A stretch of DNA of 64,000 nt, taken from NCBI GenBank assembly GCA_965140405.1, contig OZ223208.1, positions 2,170,001-2,234,000 on the forward strand. Reading direction: 5' to 3'. Position numbers and translations under genes: made by a program. The notes under the pieces were generated by a model that did no database searches, had not been told where the DNA came from, and saw only the letters and a program-made list of their open reading frames with translations. Every line of letters begins with the position of its first letter. The stretch's first letter is position 1. Origin of the DNA: G963556115 sp963666605 (GTDB lineage: Bacteria; Planctomycetota; SZUA-567). This document shows, one piece after another, positions 52,327 through 61,011 of this stretch.

Positions 52327-55167
52327 ATGTACAAAACAGTAGTGGCAATTGACTTAGAGACAACAGGCGCTGATCCAATGAAGGATCAGATTGTAGAGAT
52401 AGGCGCTGCTATCTATAATAATGGAGTGATCACAGCTACCTTTAGTGAGCTTGCAAAAAATGAAACCCCGATGATACCAGCAATTATAAAACTCACTGGT
52501 ATTACTCCTGAAATGCTTGAAGATAAGCCACCACTCGAAAGTATAATAGAAAAGTTTTTGGCGTTTCTCCCTGTTGATGCTGTTTGCATCGCGCATAATG
52601 CTAATTTTGAGCGAGCATTTCTCAAGAAGGCCACTGGGAATAGATTTGATAATATTGTTATAGATACTGTCGGGCTTTCCCGTATTTGTTTCCCAGAGCT
52701 TGAAAGCCATAGCCTTGCTTGTTTGTGCGAGTACCTTGAAATTTCCAATGATTCTGCTCATCGCGCTCTTTCAGATTGCATAACTCTCGCAAAAGTTTGG
52801 CAATTGTTGATGGATAAGCTCTTTACACTACCACTACCTGTAGTCGGTGAGATAAATTATTTACTAGCATCACATCCGACAAACCCATACTGTACTTTTT
52901 TCAGAGAACTTGAAGCGGCTATCGTTACAAAAAAGTTTGGGCATACAGTCAATAATTTCTCAGATATATTTGAACACAACGATATCAAGATACCTGTCTT
53001 CGATAATATCGCAGACAAAGATGATTGGGTAAAGCTTGACCGAAGGAAGATAGAGTGGGTCTTTGAAGAGGGAGGTTTCCTTGAAAAAAGCTTTGATAGT
53101 TTTGAGCCGAGAAGTGGTCAGATCAAGATGTCTGGTGAGGTAGTCGAAGCATTTAATGAATCTAAGCACTTACTTGTAGAAGCTGGAACAGGTACTGGAA
53201 AGAGTCTTGCGTATCTTGTGCCAGCGGTGATATGGGCAAGAGAGAACAATGTACCTGTTGTTATCAGTACAAATACAAAAAATCTCCAGAGTCAGCTATT
53301 TGAGAAGGATATCCCTTTTGTAAAAGAGACCCTTGGAATTGATTTTAAGGCTGCAATTATTAAGGGTAGGGGAAATTACCTCTGTATTCGTAAACTCATG
53401 TATGTCTTACGTCAGGCAGATTATGAACTAGATATTGATGAACGCTTACAGATGGTAACTGTTCTCAGCTGGGCTGCGTGGACACAGACAGGAGATATCT
53501 CTGAGAATATTGTGACCGGTAGACCTGGTTTTTTCAAGACCTGGGCCAAGATGTCATGCGCAGGTGATGATTGCTTAGGTAGAGCGTGCAAGCATTATAA
53601 AAAATGCTTCCTTTGGAAGGCAAGGGCAAAAGCACTCAACGCTGAATTAGTGGTTGCTAACCACTCACTTGTTTTTGCTGATCTAAATATGCGCAGCCCA
53701 AATCTACCACCATATTCCCAGATTATTTTTGATGAAGCACATAATTTAGAGGATGCTGCTACAAGCCATTTATCTATTGAAATATCCCCAACTAGGGTGG
53801 GAGTTATACTTGGACGCTTAGTTCATAGTGGCAGAAAAAAACACCGTAGCGGGCTTCTTCCTAGTATACTAGATAAAGTACAGAAGGCTAGAATCGAAGA
53901 TACACTCAAAGAACGCTTACTAGACAGTCTTGGCTCCCTTCCTGACACCTTTGACCATGCTGAAGCAGCTGCAAATATCTTGTTTTCTGAAGTAGATCAG
54001 ATTAGACGTGCTGGAGGAGCCCAAGCATCTATGAGGTTCTTCTCAGAAAAAATGGATGAAGTAAAATGGCAGCCGACTTTTGAGGCAAAAGAGGAATTTA
54101 TTATCTTCTTGTCAAAAATCATGCATACACTAGACTCACTCATTGATGATCTAAAAGAGGTTGAAGATGGTATTCTTGATTATCAACGTGAGTTTATCAG
54201 AGATCTTGAATTTTCGTCAATGACAATAAAAGAGTTCTCTGAAGATCTTGTTTTCACTTTAAATGCTGATAATGATGAGTATGTTTATTGGATTGAGAAG
54301 GTTTCAAATAAACCCGGTAATGTCCGGCTTGTCGCTGCTCCAATTGAGGTTGGAAGGCTACTTCACGATCAGCTATACTCTAGAAAACGTAGTGTGATTT
54401 TTGCTTCAGCAACAATGTCTGTTCGGGGTAAATTTGACTTTATAAAGAAACGTACAGGTATAAATCTTATTAATCCAAAGAATTACATTGAGTATGATGC
54501 AGGGTCTCCATTTGATTTTCCTAAACAGTGTCTTGTTATGGTTCCATCTTTTTTGCCTGAACCTGGTGAGAAAGGTAAAGATTTTGCTAGTGAATTGGCA
54601 TACCTTCTTGCTGATGTATACCGTGATACCAAAGGTAGGGCAATGTCACTATATACTAGTTATGAAATGCTTAGGAAGTCTTACGAAATACTGAATGCAG
54701 AGTTGCTTGGTGATGGAATTGACATACTTGCGCAAGGAATGAGCGGTTCTAGAAAGAATATTACCTCAGTATTCAAACGTGATCTACACTCTGTACTACT
54801 TGGTACTCATTCATTCTGGGAAGGTGTAGATGTTGTTGGTGAGACCTTGTCATGCCTTACTATTGCTAGACTGCCATTTGCTGTTTTTACTGAGCCACTA
54901 ATTGAAGCGCGATGTGAGAAGATAGAATCGGAAGGGGGTAGTGCTTTTATTCATTATTCAATACCAAATGCTATTATCAAATTTAGACAAGGTTTTGGAC
55001 GTCTTATCCGCCATAAGGGTGATCGAGGAGTCGTAATAATTGCTGATAGACGTATTATCACAAAGCGTTATGGTAAAACATTCAAGGATTCACTACCATG
55101 TCAGACTTACTCATATGATAATCAAGAAAAAATGCTTGCTGATATTCGTAGTTTCTTAGGGTTATAG
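52327..55167 (+). CDS. dinG: DinG-family helicase with N-terminal 3'-5' exonuclease domain
   Basis: 946 residues. Residues 1-165 are a DnaQ-type exonuclease (AIDLETTGADP, AHNANFERAFL, HRALSDC). The helicase follows with Walker A 286-293 (AGTGTGKS), DEAH at 469-472 and motif VI QGFGRLIRHKGDRG. Four cysteines (411, 416, 421, 427) can hold the [4Fe-4S] cluster of XPD/DinG helicases. It unwinds DNA, R-loops or D-loops during repair. The start is the ATG after AAAGG, within 14 bases of the upstream hairpin; an ATG 63 bases earlier lies before that hairpin and is rejected. Confidence 0.95.
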   Translation: MYKTVVAIDLETTGADPMKDQIVEIGAAIYNNGVITATFSELAKNETPMIPAIIKLTGITPEMLEDKPPLESIIEKFLAFLPVDAVCIAHNANFERAFLKKATGNRFDNIVIDTVGLSRICFPELESHSLACLCEYLEISNDSAHRALSDCITLAKVWQLLMDKLFTLPLPVVGEINYLLASHPTNPYCTFFRELEAAIVTKKFGHTVNNFSDIFEHNDIKIPVFDNIADKDDWVKLDRRKIEWVFEEGGFLEKSFDSFEPRSGQIKMSGEVVEAFNESKHLLVEAGTGTGKSLAYLVPAVIWARENNVPVVISTNTKNLQSQLFEKDIPFVKETLGIDFKAAIIKGRGNYLCIRKLMYVLRQADYELDIDERLQMVTVLSWAAWTQTGDISENIVTGRPGFFKTWAKMSCAGDDCLGRACKHYKKCFLWKARAKALNAELVVANHSLVFADLNMRSPNLPPYSQIIFDEAHNLEDAATSHLSIEISPTRVGVILGRLVHSGRKKHRSGLLPSILDKVQKARIEDTLKERLLDSLGSLPDTFDHAEAAANILFSEVDQIRRAGGAQASMRFFSEKMDEVKWQPTFEAKEEFIIFLSKIMHTLDSLIDDLKEVEDGILDYQREFIRDLEFSSMTIKEFSEDLVFTLNADNDEYVYWIEKVSNKPGNVRLVAAPIEVGRLLHDQLYSRKRSVIFASATMSVRGKFDFIKKRTGINLINPKNYIEYDAGSPFDFPKQCLVMVPSFLPEPGEKGKDFASELAYLLADVYRDTKGRAMSLYTSYEMLRKSYEILNAELLGDGIDILAQGMSGSRKNITSVFKRDLHSVLLGTHSFWEGVDVVGETLSCLTIARLPFAVFTEPLIEARCEKIESEGGSAFIHYSIPNAIIKFRQGFGRLIRHKGDRGVVIIADRRIITKRYGKTFKDSLPCQTYSYDNQEKMLADIRSFLGL

Positions 55168-55376
55168 ACAGCAAAATATTATTCCCATCAAAGCATCTCC
55201 TTTAGGCGTTCTGCTACGATTATTGCTCGGCTTCAACACCAATACATATTATTGCTAACTCAATTTGCTAAGTTGATAATTAATCTTTGTAGATACTATA
55301 TATATTTATATTGACAGCTTTTATACGTTAAGTAAAATATTATAGTCTAATTCACTCTATATAGTAAGGCATTAAA

Positions 55377-56135
55377 ATGGTAATTGAAAGAACTGCTGAG
55401 TTTGATGCATTTGGTCCTTGGGTTCTTGAAATTGATGAACCCCACGAGATGCCCCCTCTATTCAAAAAGTATGAATATTTGATCGAGGACTCCCTTATGA
55501 TCTTTAAAATACCTCGAAAGATTGAAAGAAGGCATGCCAGTCCTCACATGAATCTTTATGACAAAGTTATTTCTGTACTTGAAAATGAAGTAGTTATTCT
55601 ACATAGAGCTGGTGATTATGCTGAAAAAATTACAGTTGAACTTTGTGATATTAGTATTGTTTCAAAGACAGAGTTTCTCCTATATGGTACGATCGATTTA
55701 TATATTAAGGATGATATTATTACATTTAACTATAATACTGTATCAGATATTATAATTGATAAATTTCTCTACCTGCTTCGAAGATCACATGTTAATGACA
55801 GTATAACAAAGAGCTTTAAGCCAATACAATTTAGCTACAGTGATATTGGCGGTTTATATGACAGCCTTATCAATAGGCTTACTGCGATGAATACTGATTT
55901 TAATTTAATTGCATTTCAACCAAACTCAGCCATAGAGTTAGAGGTTGGAATGGTGAATTCTTTTTTGAATACTCTGCATATTACTAATAATATTTTACAT
56001 ACACGCTCTACTGCCTTTCTTAGTAATGGTAAAGAATTAGTTATAATTGATCGTAGTCTTCCTAGAAATATGATGAAAAAAAGGATGATTCGCAGCACTC
56101 CTTCTCATATAAGTATTTTCAAATTAGTAATATAA
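55377..56135 (+). CDS. Unknown protein, apparently cut short by a frameshift
   Basis: 252 residues of no family I recognise. The sequence is soluble and beta-rich in the first 140 residues (ENEVVILHRAGDYAEKITVEL, TEFLLYGTIDLYIKDDIITFNYNT), loosely like a PH-type barrel. The last 20 residues are preceded by an A7 run at 56076-56082. A -1 shift there would join a further 65 or so codons that look coding. TTGACA lies at 55311-55316 but without a good -10. The gene lies alone between the helicase and the P-ATPase. Confidence 0.6.
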   Translation: MVIERTAEFDAFGPWVLEIDEPHEMPPLFKKYEYLIEDSLMIFKIPRKIERRHASPHMNLYDKVISVLENEVVILHRAGDYAEKITVELCDISIVSKTEFLLYGTIDLYIKDDIITFNYNTVSDIIIDKFLYLLRRSHVNDSITKSFKPIQFSYSDIGGLYDSLINRLTAMNTDFNLIAFQPNSAIELEVGMVNSFLNTLHITNNILHTRSTAFLSNGKELVIIDRSLPRNMMKKRMIRSTPSHISIFKLVI

Positions 56136-56281
56136 AAAAAGTATACAGTGAAACCTTCTTACAACGACCATACTTAGAAAAACTTGTTTTGGAAGTAGGC
56201 TACCATTCATTTGAGTATATTATTGACAGTAACAATATTGGTGTTGACAGTATGCAACGTACTTTGAAGAATAGATACTAA
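56066..56281 (+). pseudogene. Out-of-frame extension of the unknown gene
   Basis: This frame, -1 relative to the gene above, is open for about 71 codons and has no usable start. Its product includes FLQRPYLEKLVLEVGYHSFE and NNIGVDSMQRTLKNRY, a well-mixed protein-like sequence. Joining it at the A7 run gives one protein of about 300 residues. The cause may be an indel in the chromosome, a sequencing error or programmed slippage. Confidence 0.55.
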
Positions 56282-56295
56282 TATTTACTTACTAT

Positions 56296-56337
56296 TATTA
56301 TTAAAGGCTTGCTGATATCAGCAAGCCTTTAATAATA
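56296..56337. terminator. 42-base perfect palindrome between convergent genes
   Basis: The palindrome is centred between 56316 and 56317, with a stem of at least 18 bp and a short AT loop. It lies between the unknown gene and the P-type ATPase gene, and is probably a two-way terminator. Confidence 0.9.
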
Positions 56338-56357
56338 CATCAAATCTACCTATCAAA

Positions 56358-59063
56358 TTAATCCTCAGTCGGCACGCTGATAATTGCTCCAGCCCACTTC
56401 TCAACCCATTTCGCAACATATACACCAGTAACAGATGCCCATACTGCAAGAATCGCTAGTACGCCCCAGTCCTGAAGGTCAAGTTCTGCAAGCATGAAGA
56501 AATTGCGTACAGGCGGACAGTAAATAATAAACAACTGTGTAAGACCGGCAACACCTAGCCCAACAAGTAGCCATGGGTTGCTCCAAATACTAAGTGTATC
56601 GAATGTTCTGATAACAAAGATACGAACAAAGGCATATACGACAATACCTGTAAAGGCCATCGTTTGTGCATACTTCAATGTCTCAGCTTGGCCACCAGTA
56701 ATTTTATCATTAAGCCAATAATAAGCAATTAAGAAGACAATAAAGTTTTCAATACCTTTTTTCATACCGATAATAGCTGTAGTCCAGATAACACCCTTGT
56801 TCAAGATGTGCTCATCATGTTCACGTGGTTGTCTCTTCATAAGTCCTGGGTTGGCCGGATCTATACCAAGAGCAATAGCAGGTAGTACATCTGTCAAGAT
56901 GTTGATCCAAAGCACCATGATTGCGGTGAGTGGAGCAAGTCCCCATATCGCACCAAGAAGAACGGTGATTACTTCACCAATATTACATGTAAGGAGGTAG
57001 TTCACAAACTTACGGATATTATCAAAGATTCTTCTACCTTCTTCGATGGCACCGATTATTGTAGCATAGTTGTCATCTAGAAGAACAAGACCTGCGGCTT
57101 GTTTGGCAGCATCTGTTCCTCTGAGTCCCATTGCAATGCCAACATCAGCTTGCTTAAGAGCAGGGGCGTCATTTACTCCGTCTCCTGTCATCGCAGCAAA
57201 GTGCTTTTTCTTTCTAATTGCTTTGAGCGCTCTCAACTTGACTGTTGGGGTAGCTCTGGCAATGATGCTGAGTGTTTCGACTCTATCTTCAAGTTCTGCA
57301 TCGGTCATCGCTTCTACATCAGTACCGTTGATCGCTTCCTGTCCCATTCCAAGTCTTTTTGCAATCGCAGTCGCAGTGATAATATGATCGCCTGTAATCA
57401 TTACTGTTCTTATTCCTGCTCTCTTTGCTTCGGCAAGAGCAAGTTTTACCTCTGGGCGAGGTGGGTCAATCATTCCGACAAGACCTAGTAAACAGAGCTC
57501 AGTCTCAATTTCCTCTCCTGTAACCCCTACAGGTATATACCTAGTAGCAACTGCAAGGGTCCTCAAAGCTTGCGACTGCATGTGCTCAAGATTATCTCGC
57601 ACCTCTGTCTTAAGCTCTTCTGTCAAGTCAACAACTTCACCATGAATCATAATCTTTGTACAGAAGCCGAATACAACCTCAGGAGCACCCTTGGTAAGTA
57701 CAATCTTTTTTCCTTCGTATTCGTGAATTGTTGACATGCGTTCTCTGTCAGATGTGAAAGGAAGTTCATCTAAACGAGGATAATCCTGTGCAAGTTTTTC
57801 ACTGCTAAACCCACCTTTTTCACCGACGACTCTCATAGCAATCTCAGTAGGGTCTCCTAGATAGCTGATCTCGCCATTGTTATCTATGCGTTTTGAGTCA
57901 TTACACAGCATCATAGCCATAAGTGGTAGTTTGAGCCGTTCAGAACCAACATGCCTTGTTTCTATAGCACCATTATTTGCATCATAGCCTTCACCTGTTA
58001 CAAAGTATGCTTCATGTCCTGGAGTATATAGTAACTGCACAGTCATTTCGTTCTTAGTAAGTGTACCAGTTTTGTCGGAGCAGATAGTGTCTACAGAACC
58101 TAGTGATTCAACTATTGCCAATCTCCTAGCTAATGCCTTTCTCCTCGACATCTGCTGAGCACCCATTGCTAGGGCAAATGATAGAACAACAGGCAAGCTT
58201 TCAGGGATCGCTCCTACACCTAGACTTAGTGAGAAAATTGCAATCTGAGAGAATGCCATATTGTGGTGTAGGTACATTAGACATGCAGAAAGTACAACCA
58301 GTACTGCAATGACCATTGTAATCTGTTTTGATAGTTTGTCAATTTCAAGTTCGAATGAAGTCTTCGGTGTCACTGTATCAGCCAGAGCTTGAGCAATTGT
58401 ACCTAGCTCTGTATTCATTCCAGTACCACATACAACAGCTCTACCTGTACCTCTAACAACAGTAGTACCACTGAAGACCATATCAAGCCTGTCACCTAGT
58501 GGTGCGTTTTCAGCAACAGCTTTAGCGACTTTTTCAGAAGGTACAGACTCACCTGTAAGCATTGCTTCGTCAACTGCCAAGGCATGCTGCTCAATAAGTC
58601 TAGCATCAGCAGGAACCTTCATGCCTTCTTCAAGGAGTATTATGTCCCCAGGCACTATCTCTTCTGAGTTTAACTCCACAGGAGTACCGTCTCGTATAAC
58701 ATTAACACTTGCTACGAGAAAATCTTTTAGACCACTCATGATACGGCTTGCTTTATACTCTTGATAGAAAGCAAGACCGGTATTAAGTATTAGAATACAG
58801 ATAATAAAGATGCCATCAGTATATGCCCCTACAACTAGTGCAAGTACCGCAGCAAAATACAGAACAATATTAAAGAAACCTTTTAATTGTGCTTTTAAAA
58901 TATCAGAAGCACTCTCTTCTTTCTCTTCTTTAAGTTTGTTAGGGCCGAACTCTGCGAGCTTTTCTTTTGCATGAGAATTACTTAGCCCATTCTCATCCAC
59001 TCCAAGTCTCTTTTTTACTTCTTCAATATCAAGAGAATACCACTTTGTTTTGTCTTCTGACAT
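56358..59063 (-). CDS. P-type Ca2+-type ATPase (P2A-like)
   Basis: 901 residues. Phosphorylated Asp330 in DKTGTLTKNE, the TGES actuator loop, and the hinge GDGVNDAPALKQADVGIAM. The N-terminal cation ATPase domain, about ten membrane segments and the PPRPEVKLAL and PAIALGIDPANPGLMKRQPR sequences are typical of P2A calcium pumps of bacteria and of PMR1. It exports Ca2+ (or Mn2+) at the cost of ATP. GGGAGG precedes the ATG. It has its own promoter and is monocistronic. Confidence 0.93.
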   Translation of the reverse strand: MSEDKTKWYSLDIEEVKKRLGVDENGLSNSHAKEKLAEFGPNKLKEEKEESASDILKAQLKGFFNIVLYFAAVLALVVGAYTDGIFIICILILNTGLAFYQEYKASRIMSGLKDFLVASVNVIRDGTPVELNSEEIVPGDIILLEEGMKVPADARLIEQHALAVDEAMLTGESVPSEKVAKAVAENAPLGDRLDMVFSGTTVVRGTGRAVVCGTGMNTELGTIAQALADTVTPKTSFELEIDKLSKQITMVIAVLVVLSACLMYLHHNMAFSQIAIFSLSLGVGAIPESLPVVLSFALAMGAQQMSRRKALARRLAIVESLGSVDTICSDKTGTLTKNEMTVQLLYTPGHEAYFVTGEGYDANNGAIETRHVGSERLKLPLMAMMLCNDSKRIDNNGEISYLGDPTEIAMRVVGEKGGFSSEKLAQDYPRLDELPFTSDRERMSTIHEYEGKKIVLTKGAPEVVFGFCTKIMIHGEVVDLTEELKTEVRDNLEHMQSQALRTLAVATRYIPVGVTGEEIETELCLLGLVGMIDPPRPEVKLALAEAKRAGIRTVMITGDHIITATAIAKRLGMGQEAINGTDVEAMTDAELEDRVETLSIIARATPTVKLRALKAIRKKKHFAAMTGDGVNDAPALKQADVGIAMGLRGTDAAKQAAGLVLLDDNYATIIGAIEEGRRIFDNIRKFVNYLLTCNIGEVITVLLGAIWGLAPLTAIMVLWINILTDVLPAIALGIDPANPGLMKRQPREHDEHILNKGVIWTTAIIGMKKGIENFIVFLIAYYWLNDKITGGQAETLKYAQTMAFTGIVVYAFVRIFVIRTFDTLSIWSNPWLLVGLGVAGLTQLFIIYCPPVRNFFMLAELDLQDWGVLAILAVWASVTGVYVAKWVEKWAGAIISVPTED

Positions 59064-59114
59064 AGATACATCCTCCCAAAAGTAATAATTAAATGCTCAC
59101 AATAGGAACCCATT

Positions 59115-59142
59115 TATATAGTCATAACTATTAATATATCAA
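59115..59142 (-). promoter_or_regulatory. Predicted promoter of the P-type ATPase
   Basis: On the minus strand TTGATA (59137-59142) is followed after 16 bases by TATATA (59115-59120), about 50 bases before the gene. Confidence 0.6.
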
Positions 59143-59171
59143 TATAGTTCATTTTATTTTTTTTGTCAATG

Positions 59172-59204
59172 AAATAAAACCTGACAAAGAGTCAGGTTTT
59201 ATTT
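59172..59204 (-). terminator. Hairpin after the FecR-like gene
   Basis: A 14-bp perfect stem (AAATAAAACCTGAC / GTCAGGTTTTATTT) with a 5-base loop, 27 bases after the stop of the FecR-domain gene, before the P-ATPase promoter. Confidence 0.9.
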
Positions 59205-59230
59205 AGAGAAGGAAGGATTCAGGTTAATAC

Positions 59231-60190
59231 TTATTCGTAACTTTTGTATGTAGCTTGTATTGCATCAATCATTGGCATAAATTCACGTTTATTTTCATAT
59301 GAACCAACTTTTCTACTAGGGTAACGTCCGGTTCCAGTATCGAAAAGTTCATATACTCTACCTTCAGCAAGCATATTGTCAGGGTTTTCAGAGGTAGTAG
59401 CTTCACCCTTTAGTAGCACAAGCATAGGAGCAGGGATACCACTATCTGCATAGGCTGAGTCATTATCAAGTGTTGCGAATACCATAGAGCCTGATTGAAG
59501 GTTGATATTTTGAGTGTCAAGTTGTAGCTTCATTGGGTTGTGGTTAGCTTCAATAGAAACAACGGCTCTACCATCATCAAGTTTAAGGGTATCGCCACGC
59601 ACCGTAATTTTGCTCATGCCGTCAAGCATTACAGATGGACCGTTATCAATTGAGAAGTTTACAGATTGAACAGCACCTAAAGGTGTACGAACCATAGTAC
59701 CGCTTGATAAAGCAAATTCTGATCCAGCAGTAATTGATGTCCACTTCTTAGTCTCAGGGCTGAATACATCAAGAGATTCTATCGCATGTGCTCTGGTAGG
59801 ATTAAATGAAGGTGTTTCAAGTGAAGCAAATTGAGGAGTGACTGTTGTGTTTGAAATTGGAGTTGAAACCTGTTTGACTAGATTGTTGGTTGTAATGATA
59901 TTTTTATCTACTGTTTGTGAAACCTGTGCAGTTTTAATTGCAGATGAGGTGCTCTCTACGTCGGCAAACAGCCCGATACTTGGAATAAATGTAAATACGA
60001 CTACGGCAGCTACAGCAGATAATGAAGAGTAAAGTGTAATCACTCGGCTACGTCTAGCACTAGCTTTGATACGCTGACGTGATTTGAGGTCTCCGAGGAG
60101 TTTACTGCGAAATTCTTCACTAGGTGTAGGTGTATTGTAGGCGTTATTTAATAGCAAGTTTAGACCCTTCTCAAAATCATCATTAGACAT
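59231..60190 (-). CDS. FecR-like membrane protein, probable anti-sigma/sigma-linked partner
   Basis: 319 residues. A cytoplasmic N-terminus of about 45 residues precedes one membrane segment near 48-70 (VITLYSSLSAVAAVVVFTFIPSIGL), then an external part with a FecR-type beta domain at about 155-270 (GTMVRTPLGAVQSVNF, MLDGMSKITVRGDTLKLDDGRAVVSIEA, LQSGSMVFATLD). It is 53 bases behind a sigma factor gene on the same strand. A transmembrane sensor or anti-sigma role is inferred from context; the N-terminal anti-sigma domain is not clear-cut. Confidence 0.75.
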   Translation of the reverse strand: MSNDDFEKGLNLLLNNAYNTPTPSEEFRSKLLGDLKSRQRIKASARRSRVITLYSSLSAVAAVVVFTFIPSIGLFADVESTSSAIKTAQVSQTVDKNIITTNNLVKQVSTPISNTTVTPQFASLETPSFNPTRAHAIESLDVFSPETKKWTSITAGSEFALSSGTMVRTPLGAVQSVNFSIDNGPSVMLDGMSKITVRGDTLKLDDGRAVVSIEANHNPMKLQLDTQNINLQSGSMVFATLDNDSAYADSGIPAPMLVLLKGEATTSENPDNMLAEGRVYELFDTGTGRYPSRKVGSYENKREFMPMIDAIQATYKSYE

Positions 60191-60243
60191 CAGGTAATCC
60201 TCTAGTTAATAATAAAAAATAAACACAACAAAATATCATATAT

Positions 60244-60870
60244 TTAGTACATAGAGCTAAAATCAACAGCAACAGTTCTAAAAGTTTCTTTGAATGCTGT
60301 ACGAGCTCTTGTCAACTGACTTTCAACGGATTTTTCTGTCTTACTAAGTACCTTCGCTATCTCTCTGACAGGCATATTTGACATATACTTGAGTTCGAGT
60401 ACCTTGCTGTAATTCTCTGGAAGAGAACCCATTGTTGCTCCTACTAAGTCAGCAAGTTCCTTGTTTTCAAGAATATTCTCAGGTAACTTGCCACTATCAA
60501 GATCTGCAAATATAGTTTCAAGTTCACCATCGAGCATACTCCAACTCTGTTCATACTCTTTAGCTTTTCCAACTGTAGTATTAGAGGAGCGTATGCGATT
60601 TCTACTTATTGTTATAAGCCATGATTCTATACTACCACGATTTACATCGTACTTGCTAGATTTTTCGATAGCTTCAATAAAGGTATCATTAACAACCTCT
60701 TCGGTATGTTGATGGTCACGGCTAACTCTATAATAGATATATCTATAAAGCTTAGGGAAGTACTTGTTGTAAAAAATTTCAAGTGCTTCCTCGTCACCCT
60801 TTGATATCGCGGTGATTAGCTTAGCATCTTCTTTTCTATCATTAGTCAGCTTCTTTGAGAATAATCTCAT
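60244..60870 (-). CDS. ECF-type RNA polymerase sigma factor
   Basis: 208 residues with sigma-70 regions 2 and 4 only. Region 2: LYRYIYYRVSRDHQHTEEVV and NDTFIEAIEKSSKYD. Region 4: LPENYSKVLELKYMSNMPV, REIAKVLSKTEKSVESQL with its DNA-reading helix. GGGGAG precedes the ATG. It is transcribed before the FecR-like gene, as is common for ECF sigma and regulator pairs. The signal and target genes are unknown. Confidence 0.92.
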   Translation of the reverse strand: MRLFSKKLTNDRKEDAKLITAISKGDEEALEIFYNKYFPKLYRYIYYRVSRDHQHTEEVVNDTFIEAIEKSSKYDVNRGSIESWLITISRNRIRSSNTTVGKAKEYEQSWSMLDGELETIFADLDSGKLPENILENKELADLVGATMGSLPENYSKVLELKYMSNMPVREIAKVLSKTEKSVESQLTRARTAFKETFRTVAVDFSSMY

Positions 60871-60939
60871 TTATATTAAACTCCCCAAGTTTTTTGCTTT
60901 CATATTATCATATATCAATATTATAAACATATCCTTCGA

Positions 60940-60980
60940 AAAAAAAATAAAAGCACAATCTTTCTATGAGATTGTGCTTT
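60940..60980 (-). terminator. Intrinsic terminator of rny
   Basis: A 12-bp stem (60950-60961 with 60969-60980) is followed on the minus strand by a T-rich run (complement of 60940-60949). It lies 31 bases after the rny stop codon. Confidence 0.92.
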
Positions 60981-61011
60981 AAAATTAGAATATTACAGGT
61001 ACTATTCGGTT

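Noticed and set aside
55311..55343. TTGACA with TATTAT upstream of the unknown gene as a promoter
   Set aside because: The spacing is 21 bases, too long for a normal sigma-70 promoter.
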